DNA from: Xylaria sp. FL1777
Taxonomy: Eukaryota > Ascomycota > Sordariomycetes > Xylariales > Xylariaceae
NCBI GenBank assembly: GCA_022578965.1
Contig: MU400539.1
Coordinates: 124,001-188,000 of the forward strand
DNA length: 64,000 nt
Direction: 5' to 3'
The position numbers and the translations under genes are program-made. Positions 44,451-55,708 of the stretch are shown piece by piece. Within the stretch, counting starts at the first letter, position 1. Each line of letters opens with the position of its first letter. Below the pieces are notes generated by a model that saw only the letters and a program-made list of their open reading frames with translations, did no database searches and had not been told where the DNA came from.

Positions 44451-46541
44451 ATGGAGACTCACGTCGATGAGGGTTCGCCTTTGAGCAACTATCTTGAGGG
44501 TACGTTCCCACCAGCCCATAGTTGTTTTGTCCCTCTGGAACGCTCAGTCCCAGCCGCGTCTTGGAGATGGAGGTAGGCTATGATCACGAAGTGCTGACAA
44601 CGACTGAAACAGCTGCGGGAGAGCGGGAGGAGGAGTGGGATTGGCGGGAGCCGGAAGCTAGGGAACACGACATCTCACCACCGTTGACGCCGCCACGAGA
44701 CTTTGCGCCTCGGGGCCTTGCCAAAGTTCGAAGGAAGTTCAGAGACAGACTAGCCAGGCCGATGCAACTCGATCTTCCCAACCTGCCCTTCCATAGCGAT
44801 TCCGACGATAATGCCTCCCCCATCTTAGACATGCTTCGGCTCCTGTTGGAGACCGTAACTTCCTCTATCGACCATGCCCGTTCCATCGGATTTCTCGAGC
44901 GCCTCCGCCTCGCCATTATTCAGTCCCAGCTTCTGGATAATCCGCTTGCGTTGGGCTACCAGCCCCTGATAGAGCCCACCGCCTCGCAGCCGCCAGTCGA
45001 GTTGAACTTCCATGGCCTCGCAGCGTCGGGCGTCATGGCTGCCGCAGTCTTTAGCTTTTGCCTGGCATCGCTCGCTCGCTGGTACTCTCTAGGCGGGTTT
45101 CTACCCACATGGAAGCGACTCTTAGTGTCGGTTGCTTTGACAGTCGTCCTTCTTCATATCGTTCGGGCATACATCCGCAGAGAGATTTTGAGGAACATCC
45201 AGCGACAGGGACTCGTGGAGTCTGCTTCGTTCTTCGCCGTCTCCCGCGATTTTGATTGTGCCAACAGTGCAGCTCTGAACTTCATCATGGAGGTGGAGCT
45301 AGTGGCCCGCGGGTATCGACTGTAAGGCTTCACTTCCACTCATGCATAACAAGGAGCTGACGTTATAAACAGAAGTACACCCATACCGCCTATCAGCAGG
45401 CTAGAGAAGAACGGCCAGAACATTAAGTGTCTCCAGCTTAGGCATGCCGTCCGAACTAGCTTGGCAGAGGTTATTGCAACGTACTACCAGATTGCCTTTA
45501 CGATTTGGGGATTCGCAGAGCAAACCGAGTTGCTCCAACTGCAGTCACAATACCAGTTTACAGTTGCAGATGTGGTAGAGCGATTTCAACTCTTTTCAAA
45601 TAGTGATGCTCAGAATGGTGAGAAATTACAGTCATTGAAAGATGCTGCGTATCTTTTTCATGATATTCGCAAAGTTTTCCTCAGTGGCTTGCTTGCGCTA
45701 CACACTTCGGGCAAGGATACCGACCGCCTACGTTTCACAACTGTGTTAGAGGCCTTCAAGGAACTGAACGCTGTGACAAGACAAGCTGAAACAAGAGTGA
45801 AAACTGTCTTGACCGAGAATGACTGTAAGTTAAACGATCCGACTGGCTGTTGCACATCTAACCGATTTGTTAGATCAAATCAACCAGCTCCCCAAGGCCC
45901 CAAAATCACCATTATCGCCTAATCATGATCGATGGCAGCATCAAGTCCGGCGACTCGGTTCCATGACTATGAATATCCGTAGTGTTCAGGCCAAGCTACA
46001 TCTTTTGCAAGAGGAGTCTAGCAAGGCACTAAACGAAGCCAATGATATCACAGAAATGGGTCCTTTGTTCATGGCCCAATACGACTCAATAGGACAAGAC
46101 TTACGTGATCTTATGGAGGCCTGGCAATCTGGCAAGAAGGCGTTACAATCCGGTATCAACAGAAACGAGAAGCGAATCTCGTCTATTGGGTCGGTCATGG
46201 CGTCCCCAACAAGTACAATGAGTGGCCAAACGATCGCCGAAGATGAAAGTAGCACAGATGAACATGAATCAGGCGTAGAAGACGCCTTGAGGAAGCTTAC
46301 CGGAGACGTCCCACCAACATCAACGAATCCGGATTTACAAGCTGAGCCCGAAGTGTTCGAAGCGATCTCCGTCCCGCGCCCAAGAAGCATGCTTACGAGG
46401 GAAGAGAGGATTGTTCGCATGAGGGAAGAGCGCAAAACCAAGGAGATTGCCAGGGCCAAGGCCGATGCGTATAGGGGTATGGTGCGAGAACTAGAAGGTG
46501 TTCTCGGCAAGAAAGGATCTAGAGGTCGGGTATCTTTATGA
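44451..46541 (+). CDS. Vezatin/Inp2-type membrane protein (myosin-binding domain)
   Basis: Four exons: 44451-44499, 44613-45321, 45373-45824, 45874-46541. They total 1878 nt and give 625 residues, with phases 1, 2 and 1 all matching. The start METHVDEGSPLSNYLEG resembles the N-terminus of fungal vezatin-domain proteins. Two membrane segments (about 155-172 and 187-203) precede a helical region (NGQNIKCLQLRHAVRTSLAE onward) typical of the myosin-binding domain. The C-terminal third is acidic and Ser/Thr-rich, then Arg/Lys/Glu-rich and coiled-coil-like. By analogy with yeast Inp2 it could tether organelles such as peroxisomes to a class V myosin. Family assignment is from memory of conserved blocks; the membrane topology and splicing are seen directly. 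Confidence 0.75.
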
Positions 46542-47350
46542 GATGTGCATACTGATACCCGGCAGCTGGTCGTAATATATGTGATGAAAACATAATGACT
46601 TGGTCACGTTGGGCACATTTGGGTATAGACTGGCTCATTCGTATGAGGGTAATATCCCTCCTCGTTTTGGCGCAACAGGTGCTAGGAGTTTGGGACTAGC
46701 CATGGAAACTGCATAGAGTTTGGCTGGACTGCACGATCGTTCAAAATATCATGTTTCTTCTGTACTGTAAATGTAGGCTGTATATATAATACCGTATAAA
46801 ATTATCAGCGTAGATACCTACCTACATTTCAAGCTATCATCAATACCTATCTCGAAAACATTTATAAAAGCTAATTAAGTCCAAAGACTACGGATGTTTA
46901 GGTACCTATTCTCTTACGTGAAGCCAGAATTGACAGCTGAACTATGTATAAGACAAGGTAACATACATGAGTTACGCGGTAAGCGTAGGTACCTACGTAC
47001 CTACCTAGGTAGGGAGGAAACCTGCAGCTGCAGCCAGGTGCTGCGCAAAAGTTCGCGCGACTTTCGCGACTCGTCATTAAAACCCTGGCCAACGCGTCGG
47101 CCCACGCGCAGCACTAGACTAGTGCAATGCTGTAGCTCTCAGTGCTACCTACCTACTAATTCTCGCCGCATCCCACCTGCAACCATCGACAAATTCACAA
47201 CTATACCACCATACATTCCATCTGAACGTAAGCTCGTTGGACAGATAAATCCTACTGTTTTCAATCCGTCCTTATTATTCTTTCTATTCAGTCTCACAGG
47301 GATCAACTACTCTCGCCTAATCTACTATACTAATTGCAACCACCGTCAAG
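46542..47350. other. PCNA promoter region
   Basis: No gene is seen. It has a palindromic string tacgtacctacctaggtagg (about 46995-47013) and a GC-rich, CG-dense stretch with cell-cycle-box-like sites at 47050-47097, about 250 bp before the PCNA start. Pyrimidine-rich leader sequence follows. Confidence 0.55.
47050..47097 (+). promoter_or_regulatory. candidate MBF/SBF sites upstream of PCNA
   Basis: Within 48 bp lie TTCGCGCGA, CTTTCGCGA (reverse complement contains CGCGAAA, an SBF/E2F-like core) and the MluI box ACGCGT at 47092-47097. PCNA is a classic G1/S-induced target of MBF/E2F in yeasts and animals. ACGCGT alone occurs by chance about once per 4 kb, so the clustering is the main support. 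Confidence 0.5.
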
Positions 47351-48315
47351 ATGTTGGAAGCCAGACTAAGCCAGTCGATGGTCCTAAAGAAGGTAGGTAG
47401 CCTAACTCATCCCGCATGACACCTGGCTGTGCGCTCAGCTCGAACTAACTTTTAAACTATTGCAGGTGGTAGATGCCATCAAGGATCTGGTGCAGGACTG
47501 CAACTTCGACTGCAATGACTCGGGCATCGCCCTGCAAGCCATGGACAACTCCCACGTCGCCCTCGTATCCATGCAGCTCAAGGCCGAATCGTTTGACCCC
47601 TACCGATGCGACCGAAATATTGCCCTGGGCGTCAACCTTGTCTCGCTTACCAAGGTTCTGCGTGCCCTCCAGAACGATGATGTAGTGACACTCAAGGCCG
47701 AGGACGCGCCCGACTCGTTAAACATCACCTTCGAAAGCAGCACAGCTGACCGCATTAGCGAATATGACCTCAAGCTTATGGACATTGACCAGGAGCACCT
47801 GGGCATTCCCGACACCGAGTACGCCGCCACGGTGACATTGCCTTCGGGTGAATTCAAGCGCATTTGCACAGATCTACAGGCCATGTCAGAATCTGGTAAG
47901 TTGTGGTTATGACTGGCCCTGTTCTACACATGTCTTGGTTCTAACTAGGAGTAGTCACAATTGAGGCCACCAAAGACGGTATCAAGTTCTCTTGCAACGG
48001 TGATATTGGCAACGGCGCCGTCACGCTACGAAACTACCAAAATATCGAGAAGGAGCACTTGAATGTGGACATCGAACTCACAGAGCCCGTTTCCCTGACC
48101 TTCTCCCTGAAGTACCTCGTCAACTTCTGCAAAGCGCAACCCCTCTCAGATAGAGTCAAGATTTGTCTCTCTAATGAAGTGCCTCTCTTGGTTGAATATC
48201 TGGTAACAGGTACCAGCTACCTGCGCTTCTATCTGGCACCGAAGGTTTGTTACCCAACATTTTCTGTGCATCGTTATATACTAACTGGAGACTATAGATT
48301 GGAGACGAGGAGTAA
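47351..48315 (+). CDS. pol30: Proliferating cell nuclear antigen (sliding clamp)
   Basis: Four exons: 47351-47392, 47466-47895, 47949-48244 and 48298-48315, giving 261 residues, the usual PCNA length. The start [21 protein letters not shown], the [11 protein letters not shown] and [12 protein letters not shown] blocks and the interdomain loop ([12 protein letters not shown]) are all present. The second domain has [10 protein letters not shown] and the C-terminal part [13 protein letters not shown] is intact. The last exon holds only five codons and the stop. The homotrimeric ring encircles DNA, tethers polymerases delta and epsilon, and recruits PIP-box proteins. The codons are strongly GC-ending, as expected of a highly expressed gene. 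Confidence 0.98.
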
Positions 48316-49140
48316 AGGATTTTTAGACGGCAAACACAATGATGACTATGACGAAGGATACTACTATACCAATCGGAAACATAAAAGAAAGGGTAGAGCT
48401 ACACATGGAGAATACTGCAACACAGCTACTGGGTACTGAGGAACCTTGTTGGTTGTTCCTCGGCGGTGATTGTTGGCAGAGGTTTTCAGTAGCACAATAG
48501 GCAAGCTCAGAGAGAATCCCTTTGTTGCAGTTGAGGGCATTGGTGTACCTAAATTTTAATACAGGAAAATACAGCTGCCTTGCTACCAAGATGCAACGTC
48601 ATCGAGTCGCATTAGCTGCATTTCCATTCCGTCCAGGTCACACCATTTTTGTGCCTGTCGGGACAGGACTGTAGTGCATGTGTTACGGGAAGGGTTTAGT
48701 GCGGGGCAAGCGAAGTAGTCACTGTACGCAGTATGCGTAGAGCGCGGGGCATTGTCTATCTCAGTCAGTTCTGCAGCGCCGCTAGCGCCGATGTAGGCGG
48801 CTTCTATCTAAGACAAGTCACAAACTGCGAGTCACGAGTCACTCAACTTTGGGAGATAGTCCCTTTCTAACCAGTGGGAGATAGCTCTTGATTACCTACC
48901 TTCTTACCTAACTAGCCGGCTTACCGAGCGTTCTGTTGAACGTTTAGTTTAGGTATCGTCCGGATTTCGGGTATGGTTTCTTTCCATACATACTAGACTA
49001 CATACATGGCTACGGAAAATCTGAGATAGCCAGTCTTCCAACCATTTTTTGGTGCTTTCTTTTTGTTCTAGTCTCCGAGTTTTCGTATCTAAGAAACCAG
49101 TCCCATTGAGAGCGGCAAGATCGGTATCTTCTCAGTTTCG
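48316..49140. other. intergenic, PCNA 3' side and pyridoxal kinase promoter
   Basis: No gene is supported. A reverse-orientation copy of the dispersed 9-mer (tacgcagta) lies at 48725-48733. Confidence 0.55.
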
Positions 49141-50560
49141 ATGAATCCACAACTGGTGCCAGAGACGAGCGTCCTGGCCGTTGCCAGCCATGTAGGGAAA
49201 ACTATCCTCTAGCACCTGTTTCGTCCCGCGACTAACTTTCCTGTGAAGGTAGTCTCAGGGTGAGTCTCATGCCACCAGCTCTTCTTCCGCGCTCTCTACC
49301 ATGCTGATCACGTTCTCCGGATAGGCATGTGGGGAACAAGATCGCCGTGTTCGTACTACAGTCACTGGGCTGTGATGCCTCCGTTCTAAATACAGTGCAG
49401 TTCAGTATGTCTACTATATCTACTTTCCCCCTCTACAGGTGTTCAAAGTAGCGCGAGCCTGACAAGGCATATAGGCAACCACACAGGGTATAGGCGAACC
49501 AAAGGCACAAAGCTTGCGGCGCAAGAGATCACGGATCTCTGGGATGGGCTCAAGCAAGCTCACCTGGACAGCTTCGACATGATGCTGTCAGGATACGTAC
49601 CTGGTGCTGCGGGCGTCGAGGCCGTGGGCAGGATAGCCAAGGAGCTCAAAGCGGAGGCTGCGTCGAAACCAGGTAGCTTCTTCTGGGTGCTCGATCCCGT
49701 CATGGGCGACAATGGGAAGATATATGTTGCAGAAGATGTTGTCCCTGCGTATCAAAGTCTCATTCACCACGCAGATCTAATCTTGCCCAACCAATTCGAG
49801 GCCGAGTCCGTCTTTCTAGTTCCTCCTCATTTAACTCCCTTTTGATGTCCTCTCTGTCGAAGGCTAGGTGCTAACCTGGCATATCCGCGCTGTGTGTAGG
49901 CTTCTCTCAGGTGTCAAGATCACAGATTCCGCGTCCCTCGAGCGCGCCATCGAAGTCTTGCACGACACATACAACCTACCGCACATCGTAATAACATCCG
50001 TCTCGTTACCCATAGGTAGTGCCTCCCAGACGCCATCGTCGACGCGCCCAGTGTCACCCACACAGTCGCAACCTCCCATCACACCCACCATGTCCGTCGT
50101 GGGCTCGACGCGCACCTCGGACCGCAAGCCCCGTCTCTTCATGATCCAATTCCCCGTCTTCAATGCCTATTTCAGCGGCACGGGTGACATGTTTGCAGCG
50201 CTGATGGTGGTGCGTATGCGGGAGGCCGTCACTTACTCGGCCACTGAGAGTACACGGCACACAGCATCATGGCTGAGCCCCGATGATGTCGGGCCTACAG
50301 ACCTACCCCTGGCCCGCGCGGCCGAGAAAGTCCTGGCAAGCATGCACGAGGTGTTGGAGAGGACATGCGAACAGATGCCCTCTGACCTCTCGGCCGCTAT
50401 CACGCGACTCGCGACGCGCAGGGGCATGAGCGAGGACGCTGTGCGCGCGGATGGCGAGACAATGCATCTCCTCAAGTCTCACGCCGCCGAGCTCAAGCTC
50501 ACGCGGAATCTGGGGTGTCTGAGGGATCCGACTATAGAATACCGCGCTGAGAAGCTGTGA
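49141..50560 (+). CDS. bud16: Pyridoxal kinase
   Basis: Five exons: 49141-49191, 49249-49259 (11 nt), 49325-49404, 49475-49805 and 49900-50560. They total 1134 nt and give 377 residues. Phases agree throughout, which is the main support for the 11-nt exon: without it SHV cannot join VSGHVGNK in frame. Conserved blocks include VLAVASHVVSGHVGNK, LNTVQFSNHTGY, FFWVLDPVMGDNG, LILPNQFEAE, LLSGVKI and the catalytic GTGDMFAAL. The enzyme phosphorylates pyridoxal and related B6 vitamers to make pyridoxal 5'-phosphate in the cytosol. The fourth donor is a weak GTCCGT. A Ser/Pro/Thr-rich insertion (about residues 195-225) before the anion-hole region is longer than in bacterial enzymes, as is common in fungi. 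Confidence 0.95.
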
Positions 50561-51510
50561 CCACGACGAAATAATAATACTGACTGAGGTCGACGCGTAT
50601 GAAGAGTAGCTGTATGGCCCTCGAACAGTCACTCATTATCTTCGTCTCTGCACATCCAACCCCCTGCCCAAAATAGGCAGGGATGGTGGATGGGGAGAAG
50701 TTGGACGAATGTAGGGAGCAGCGAGCAACTCGATTTTAGGATTTTAAACATTCTGCATAGCGTCATGTGGACGGGAAATTCAAAGACAAGATATAGTTCG
50801 TTCTACAAGCGTTATAGATATCTCTAGTATAGGGCATGCGATGATACTTGAAGGGAATAAGAGAATAGATCAAGATCAAAGAAATGTTACTTCGTATACA
50901 GATATATATACTCAAGTGCAGTATTTTTTTATTGGTAGCTTAAGTTTTAGGGTTTGTGATCTATTCTGACGGGGCCTTGCTCTATTGCAACTCTGAATGC
51001 GCCGATTTGCTCACTCCCTTCGCAGTAACCCAACGCAAGAGGCTCCTACTCTTCCTGTAAACCAATATCGGCACTACCAACATGTGATATACAATGCTTC
51101 CTCTCCTCCCTATCGATGCCGTTAATACAGGATATCCTATATAACGCCAGAGACGTTGAAGGAGCAGACATAGCAGGTTCTCAGTAGAGTCGTCGAAGGC
51201 TCCTTGCTGAATATTCGAATCCTCTCTTTTCTTTTGTCTTTTGTTCGGTGTCCAACTTGAACACCACGACCATTTCCTCATCTAAATCGTGCGACTTAAT
51301 GCCGGGCAAGTCACTCCTGTCGCCAGCGGCGTCTACGGAACAGAGGCGCACGGGGTTTCTATTGTCCACATTTTCGTTATCATCATTGTCATCGCTATCT
51401 TCTTCTTTGCCGTTGCCAAGATATCGCCGTTTGGTTTTGTCGTGGTCGTTATCAGATTGGAATGGTAGATGTGATAGTGGTTGTACTAGTGATGGTGGCG
51501 GAGAGCTCTC
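50561..51510. other. convergent 3' region of pyridoxal kinase and dUTPase
   Basis: About 950 bp with no recognisable gene. The small frames at 51181-51514 look like noise in 3' untranslated or spacer DNA. Confidence 0.5.
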
Positions 51511-52164
51511 CTAGTTCGTCCCCGTGCTGCCGAAGCCGCCGGCGCCGCGCACGCTCTCCTCGAGCTCGGCCACCTCGACCACCTCGGGCGTGTAGATGCG
51601 CTCGATCACGAGCTGCGCGATGCGGTCGCCCTCCGCGATGCTGTAGTCCACGTCGCTGTGGTTGAAGAGCAGGATCTTCACCTGGCCGCGGTAGTCGGCG
51701 TCGATGACGCCCGCACCCGTCTGGATGGAGTGCTTGGAGGCGAGGCCGGAGCGAGGTGCGACGCGACCATCTGTTTTGTGTCTCGTGTCAGTTTGAGTCT
51801 AGAATTCTGAGTTCCCCTAGGTTCTCTCGCTGTTGTGCATGATTGGTAGTCAAGACGTACAGGTACCAGCCGGTACGGCAATAGCAATATCCGTGTCAAC
51901 GAGCACCTTGCCGCGGGCCGGCACTGTCGTCGCCTGCGATGAGTACATGTCATAGCCTGCAGCAAAGGCGCTACCGCGAGTGGGCAGGCGAGCCTTATCG
52001 GACAGCTTCTTGATTAACAGCGGTGGAGACTGCTCGAGCCGGGGGATGGCAACGCTGGCGTTGTTGGTGTCGGCCATTGCGTTTGTGATGGAGTTGTCAC
52101 TGTCGGTCTTGACTCTTTTGGCTGGGGGTGAGTTCGGAGGAGAGGCGACAGAGTCGGTGGTCAT
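51511..52164 (-). CDS. dut1: dUTP diphosphatase
   Basis: Two exons, minus strand: 52164-51861 and 51770-51511. The intron is GTACGT to CAG, in phase 1. The product is 187 residues from the Met at 52164. Trimeric dUTPase motifs are all present: motif 1 AAGYDMYS (68-75), motif 2 [10 protein letters not shown] (106-115), motif 3 [13 protein letters not shown] (120-132), motif 4 [10 protein letters not shown] (149-158) and the P-loop-like motif 5 [10 protein letters not shown] (176-185). The enzyme hydrolyses dUTP to dUMP, keeping uracil out of DNA. The N-terminus contains PPAKRVK, a likely nuclear localisation signal. The frame continues upstream to an ATG at 52428, which would add 88 Arg/Ser/Pro-rich residues (275 in total) resembling a mitochondrial presequence. 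Confidence 0.95.
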
Positions 52165-52350
52165 GTTATGAATGCTAGCTCTGGGTCGTTTCTGGGTTTG
52201 TGTTGTAGGTATGCGGTTCTGTATGTGGGCTTGCTGGAAATGCAGTAGGGAGTGCTTGCGGTGTCGGAAGGACTGGGAGGGCGGGGGAACTGGCGGTGGG
52301 AACTTGGGAGGTGGGAACTTGGGAGGTGGCCCAGGGAATGCGCGTCCGAG

Positions 52351-52356
52351 ACGCGT
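52351..52356. promoter_or_regulatory. candidate MluI cell-cycle box upstream of dUTPase
   Basis: ACGCGT lies 187 bp upstream of the short dUTPase start. dUTPase is a known G1/S-regulated gene in fungi. If this is a promoter site, translation most likely begins at 52164. A single 6-mer is weak evidence. Confidence 0.35.
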
Positions 52357-52679
52357 TGATGAGCACCGAAGTAGATAGGTGGGTCTGAAAAGGGAATTGG
52401 CGAATGGAATTGACGACGGACGACCCATTGGTGTAACTTATCCCATACCCAGTCGGTAATGGGAGGCGAGCCATCCAGTGTCACTTAATAGGTGCAGCAA
52501 TGTAGGCTACATTCATGTATACGTATTCTTGATGCCCTTTTGGTTGGCGATGAAAAAAGAGGCACATAAATCTGGAACAGCGCCCAAATGCGTCGTAGCA
52601 CGGTAGATAAAGGATGTGCCGGCTTGGAACTGATTAGAGACGTAGTTCTCCTTGATTGGGTATCTATCGAGGCGCTTTT

Positions 52680-53741
52680 TTAGTCATCCAATTCTCTACC
52701 AAAATCTATTAGTCGTAGCCTGCTCGAGTCCTTCGGATGAAACTGTGCGGCTTTTGCTCGCACCAGAAATCTTGCTGCAGCAGACTCTTTGGGGAGATAG
52801 ACATAGGCAGCTGAGCTGTCGCCTTCAGACTGTGAGAGACTATTGAGTAGCTGTTCTGTTAGGTCTCGCATCTCCTGGCCTGCGGCTGAGATCTCGTCCC
52901 TGTCTTGCCTCTCGCCACGGCCTTCCTCTGCCTCAAGAGGACCCCATATCTCATCAATGCGTCTCTGCCGTTTGTCTTCCTCTGGTTTTGCCTTTGCAGC
53001 TTTGACCCGTCCCTGGGAATTGAATCCTGCCACTAGATCCTGCTCATCAACGTCCATCATATCACCAACAACTGGACCACCGAGTTCCTCAGCAGCAAGC
53101 ATCCCGGCGAGATGGTTATCAATAAAGCCCCTGAGCGATTTAAGTAGCTTAGACGTCTCCCGGCTGTACGACTTCTTCTTCTGTTTCAGATCCTCAATCT
53201 TTTCGCGTGCAACCTCCTCGGGCCCCATATCCATGCGAGTCTCTAAGCCATCCTGCAGTGACTGGATGCGGCCCCGAAGACTGTGGGCAAGAGCCTGCTG
53301 ATTACTGAAATCTACCTTTGCAAGCTCCAACTTCTTTTTTGTGTCTTCAACAGACTCGCTATGAGTTGACAAATAAGCTTTCGTCTCTTCCACAGTTCGA
53401 TGAGTTCTGCGGAGCGCGATCAGAGCAGGCAAAACAGAATCGGGGAATGGCAGATATGGCGTCGAGCGTGCCAACTCATCATACGCCGTCTTCATAATAT
53501 CAAATGGTGCCGTTGCAGGGAGACCTTGACCCTCGCGGCGCCTGGCGGGAGAAGCTCGTAACTGGGTATTTTGTTAGCTTATGACGTTATAAACCACATG
53601 GAAAAATAATCTGACTTTATTTAATACATCTTCATGCTCCTTAACTATGCTTTGAAGTTCTTGCAGGGTCTGTTCGAGATTCCCAGCATGAAACACGTCG
53701 TGATCGTTGATCTGAGGCGGCGTATCTATCGAACCAGCCAT
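52680..53741 (-). CDS. Coiled-coil protein, probable kinetochore subunit CENP-K/Sim4
   Basis: Two exons, minus strand: 53741-53616 and 53561-52680. The intron is GTCAGA to CAG, in phase 0. The product is 335 residues. It is mostly alpha-helical with two coiled-coil stretches (about 20-45, and 100-200 including LKQKKKSYSRETSKLLKSL). A GFIDNHL segment and a C-terminal block AARFLVRAKAAQFHPKDSSRLRLIDFG follow. This layout resembles CENP-K, where LGEFLEDHFP and an end reading HPEDPTRIRLEAF occupy matching places. CENP-K (Sim4 in fission yeast) belongs to the constitutive centromere network with CENP-H. The resemblance is by eye and distant; another coiled-coil kinetochore or spindle protein is possible. 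The gene structure itself is well supported. Confidence 0.6.
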
Positions 53742-55708
53742 GGCCACCTTATTAGATTGTGCCGAGGGTTCAAAGTGTTCAGAGCTTATCGATCAGCCAA
53801 ACGAACGAACGCGGTGACGACGGTGGTAAGGGTTGAGGCGCCTCGTTTGTGTGGACGGCTTCAGGTGAAAGTAGTAACACAAACTTACCCGAGCCTGTAC
53901 TGCAGTCATACAGTAAGTAAATGTACAAGCTGCGACGATATCGATACCTACACAGTACCAACACTACTACCTAGGTATTCTAAGCAGTACACAGCCCTTG
54001 CTTCTTTCGAAACTCGCGGTAACTAGAATGCCTCATGTTTGGTATTCTAGCTTCAAGTTGTCTAGCTCAAACTCAATGCTTGATTGAGTGCGCATAATAA
54101 CATTGGATTTGCCCGCGGCATTCTCCAAATTGCAGCAAATGCCTGACACATGCACTGTAAGAGCAAGTTCAAATCCACACAGTAGAACTATGCCTAGCAG
54201 TAATTCTCTAAAACAGTGCATATCAGCTTGTACTTACAGTGTCGATTAGTAGGTACCCGCCTGTGCACGGCGCTCAGACCCCAGAGACCGACCCAGGCAC
54301 TGGGCAGGAGGTGGGTATAGCGTCTCTTAAAACTCCATTTCTACTGGATAATATTTTATGGAACCAATATTTGTCCGACCCGTGCGGACAGTCTAGTGTC
54401 GATCTTTCTTACGGTACATCTTAACTCATACGCATAAGAAAGCAAGCAACAACCAGCGCAATCCTCCGTTTGTCCTTTGATTAACAAGAACCATATCATA
54501 CTGACATATGTTAGATGGATCTGACATAGGCTATGACTGTCTTCTTCCGAAATTTTTTCTCTTCGTATTTTTTTTCCAGAAATAGTGAAAGTGCCGGGAA
54601 GAGATTAGCCTAGGTGATCTATCATCTCTTGTGTACTGGCCTTGGTTGGTTGGGACAGCCAGTGTTCGTTCGTGTCTTTTGCTGTGTAGCACTGTACAGA
54701 TACGGCACGGGTTTACACTGTGACCAAGGTACTACCAAGGTAGGTATAGGTAGATCTCAGCAAGCTACCTAGTACCAGGTATCCCTAGCTCTCCAGCAGA
54801 ACTTTGTTCTGTCTACCTTCCAACCTCATTCAACAAATCTCCAAGGGATAACAAGGCCACGACAGTTGTCGCTCATCATCTCTGATTCGATACTAGAAAT
54901 CGTCCGTCGCAACTGCCATCGCCACAGCCATCGGGGGAGTCGGGATACGTTCTCAGCTGCTGTTAGGAAGGAATACGCGTAGAAAAAGGAAAGGACAATC
55001 GGCAGCTTGCAGTTGCTTGCGGCTGTTCTGTTCTGTTCTGCCTGACGGAGCAAAGGTTTGAGGACAACTTCACCTCGTCAAGTTCTCCTGTCGCTCGCAA
55101 TCATCCTTCACTTCCACACTCCCTCAACCACAACACACACAACACATATACATACACAGCAAGGCTCTTGGTTCGTCATCATCTGTCTACATCTGGCTGT
55201 CTCGTTGCATCTCTTCTCACCCACCAACATTACTCGTGTTTCACCCGTATTCTCCGCCTCGCGCATATACACTTTACTCTGCCTCTCTCACCCAAACCAC
55301 CGCAACGCCTTCAGCTCGCCGCTTGCCAGGCGTTCATCTCCACTCCTCAACCCTCATCGCTTACCTCTGTCTGCGAACGGCTGAATCCAGTGAGATTTGC
55401 ACGTCTCCCAGTCTTCGTCGTCACTACCCGACCTGACCTGACCTGACCTAACGGCGTCGACCTTGCCGCATCCATCTCGGCCCGACCCTCAGATCACGTA
55501 CAAAAGCCTTCATCTGCCTACCGTGCCTCATCGCTTGCATTCCGCCCCGAGCCCTTACACCTGCACGTTTTCCTACGAAAAACCTCCAAGGTGTAGATAG
55601 GCAAGATTCGATAATCAAATTCAATCAAGATTTCGGCAAACTTAAGGCGTATTCACATTGAATCCTCGTGTGACAATCTATCTATCTATTCAGCTATTTT
55701 AGGACAAA
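53742..55708. other. divergent promoter region and long leader of the KH-protein gene
   Basis: Nearly 2 kb without a supported gene. The right half (about 55060-55708) is pyrimidine-rich with short tandem repeats: ttctg units near 55023-55040, acctg x4 at 55431-55450 and tcta x4 near 55680. It looks like a long 5' leader. Several CTAC/GTAG strings occur near 53960 and 54735. Confidence 0.5.

Noticed and set aside
44522..44612. Alternative vezatin start at 44522
   Set aside because: Translating through 44500-44612 gives sequence unlike the family. A GTACGT donor and GACTGAAACAG acceptor remove it and join SNYLEG to AAGERE in frame.
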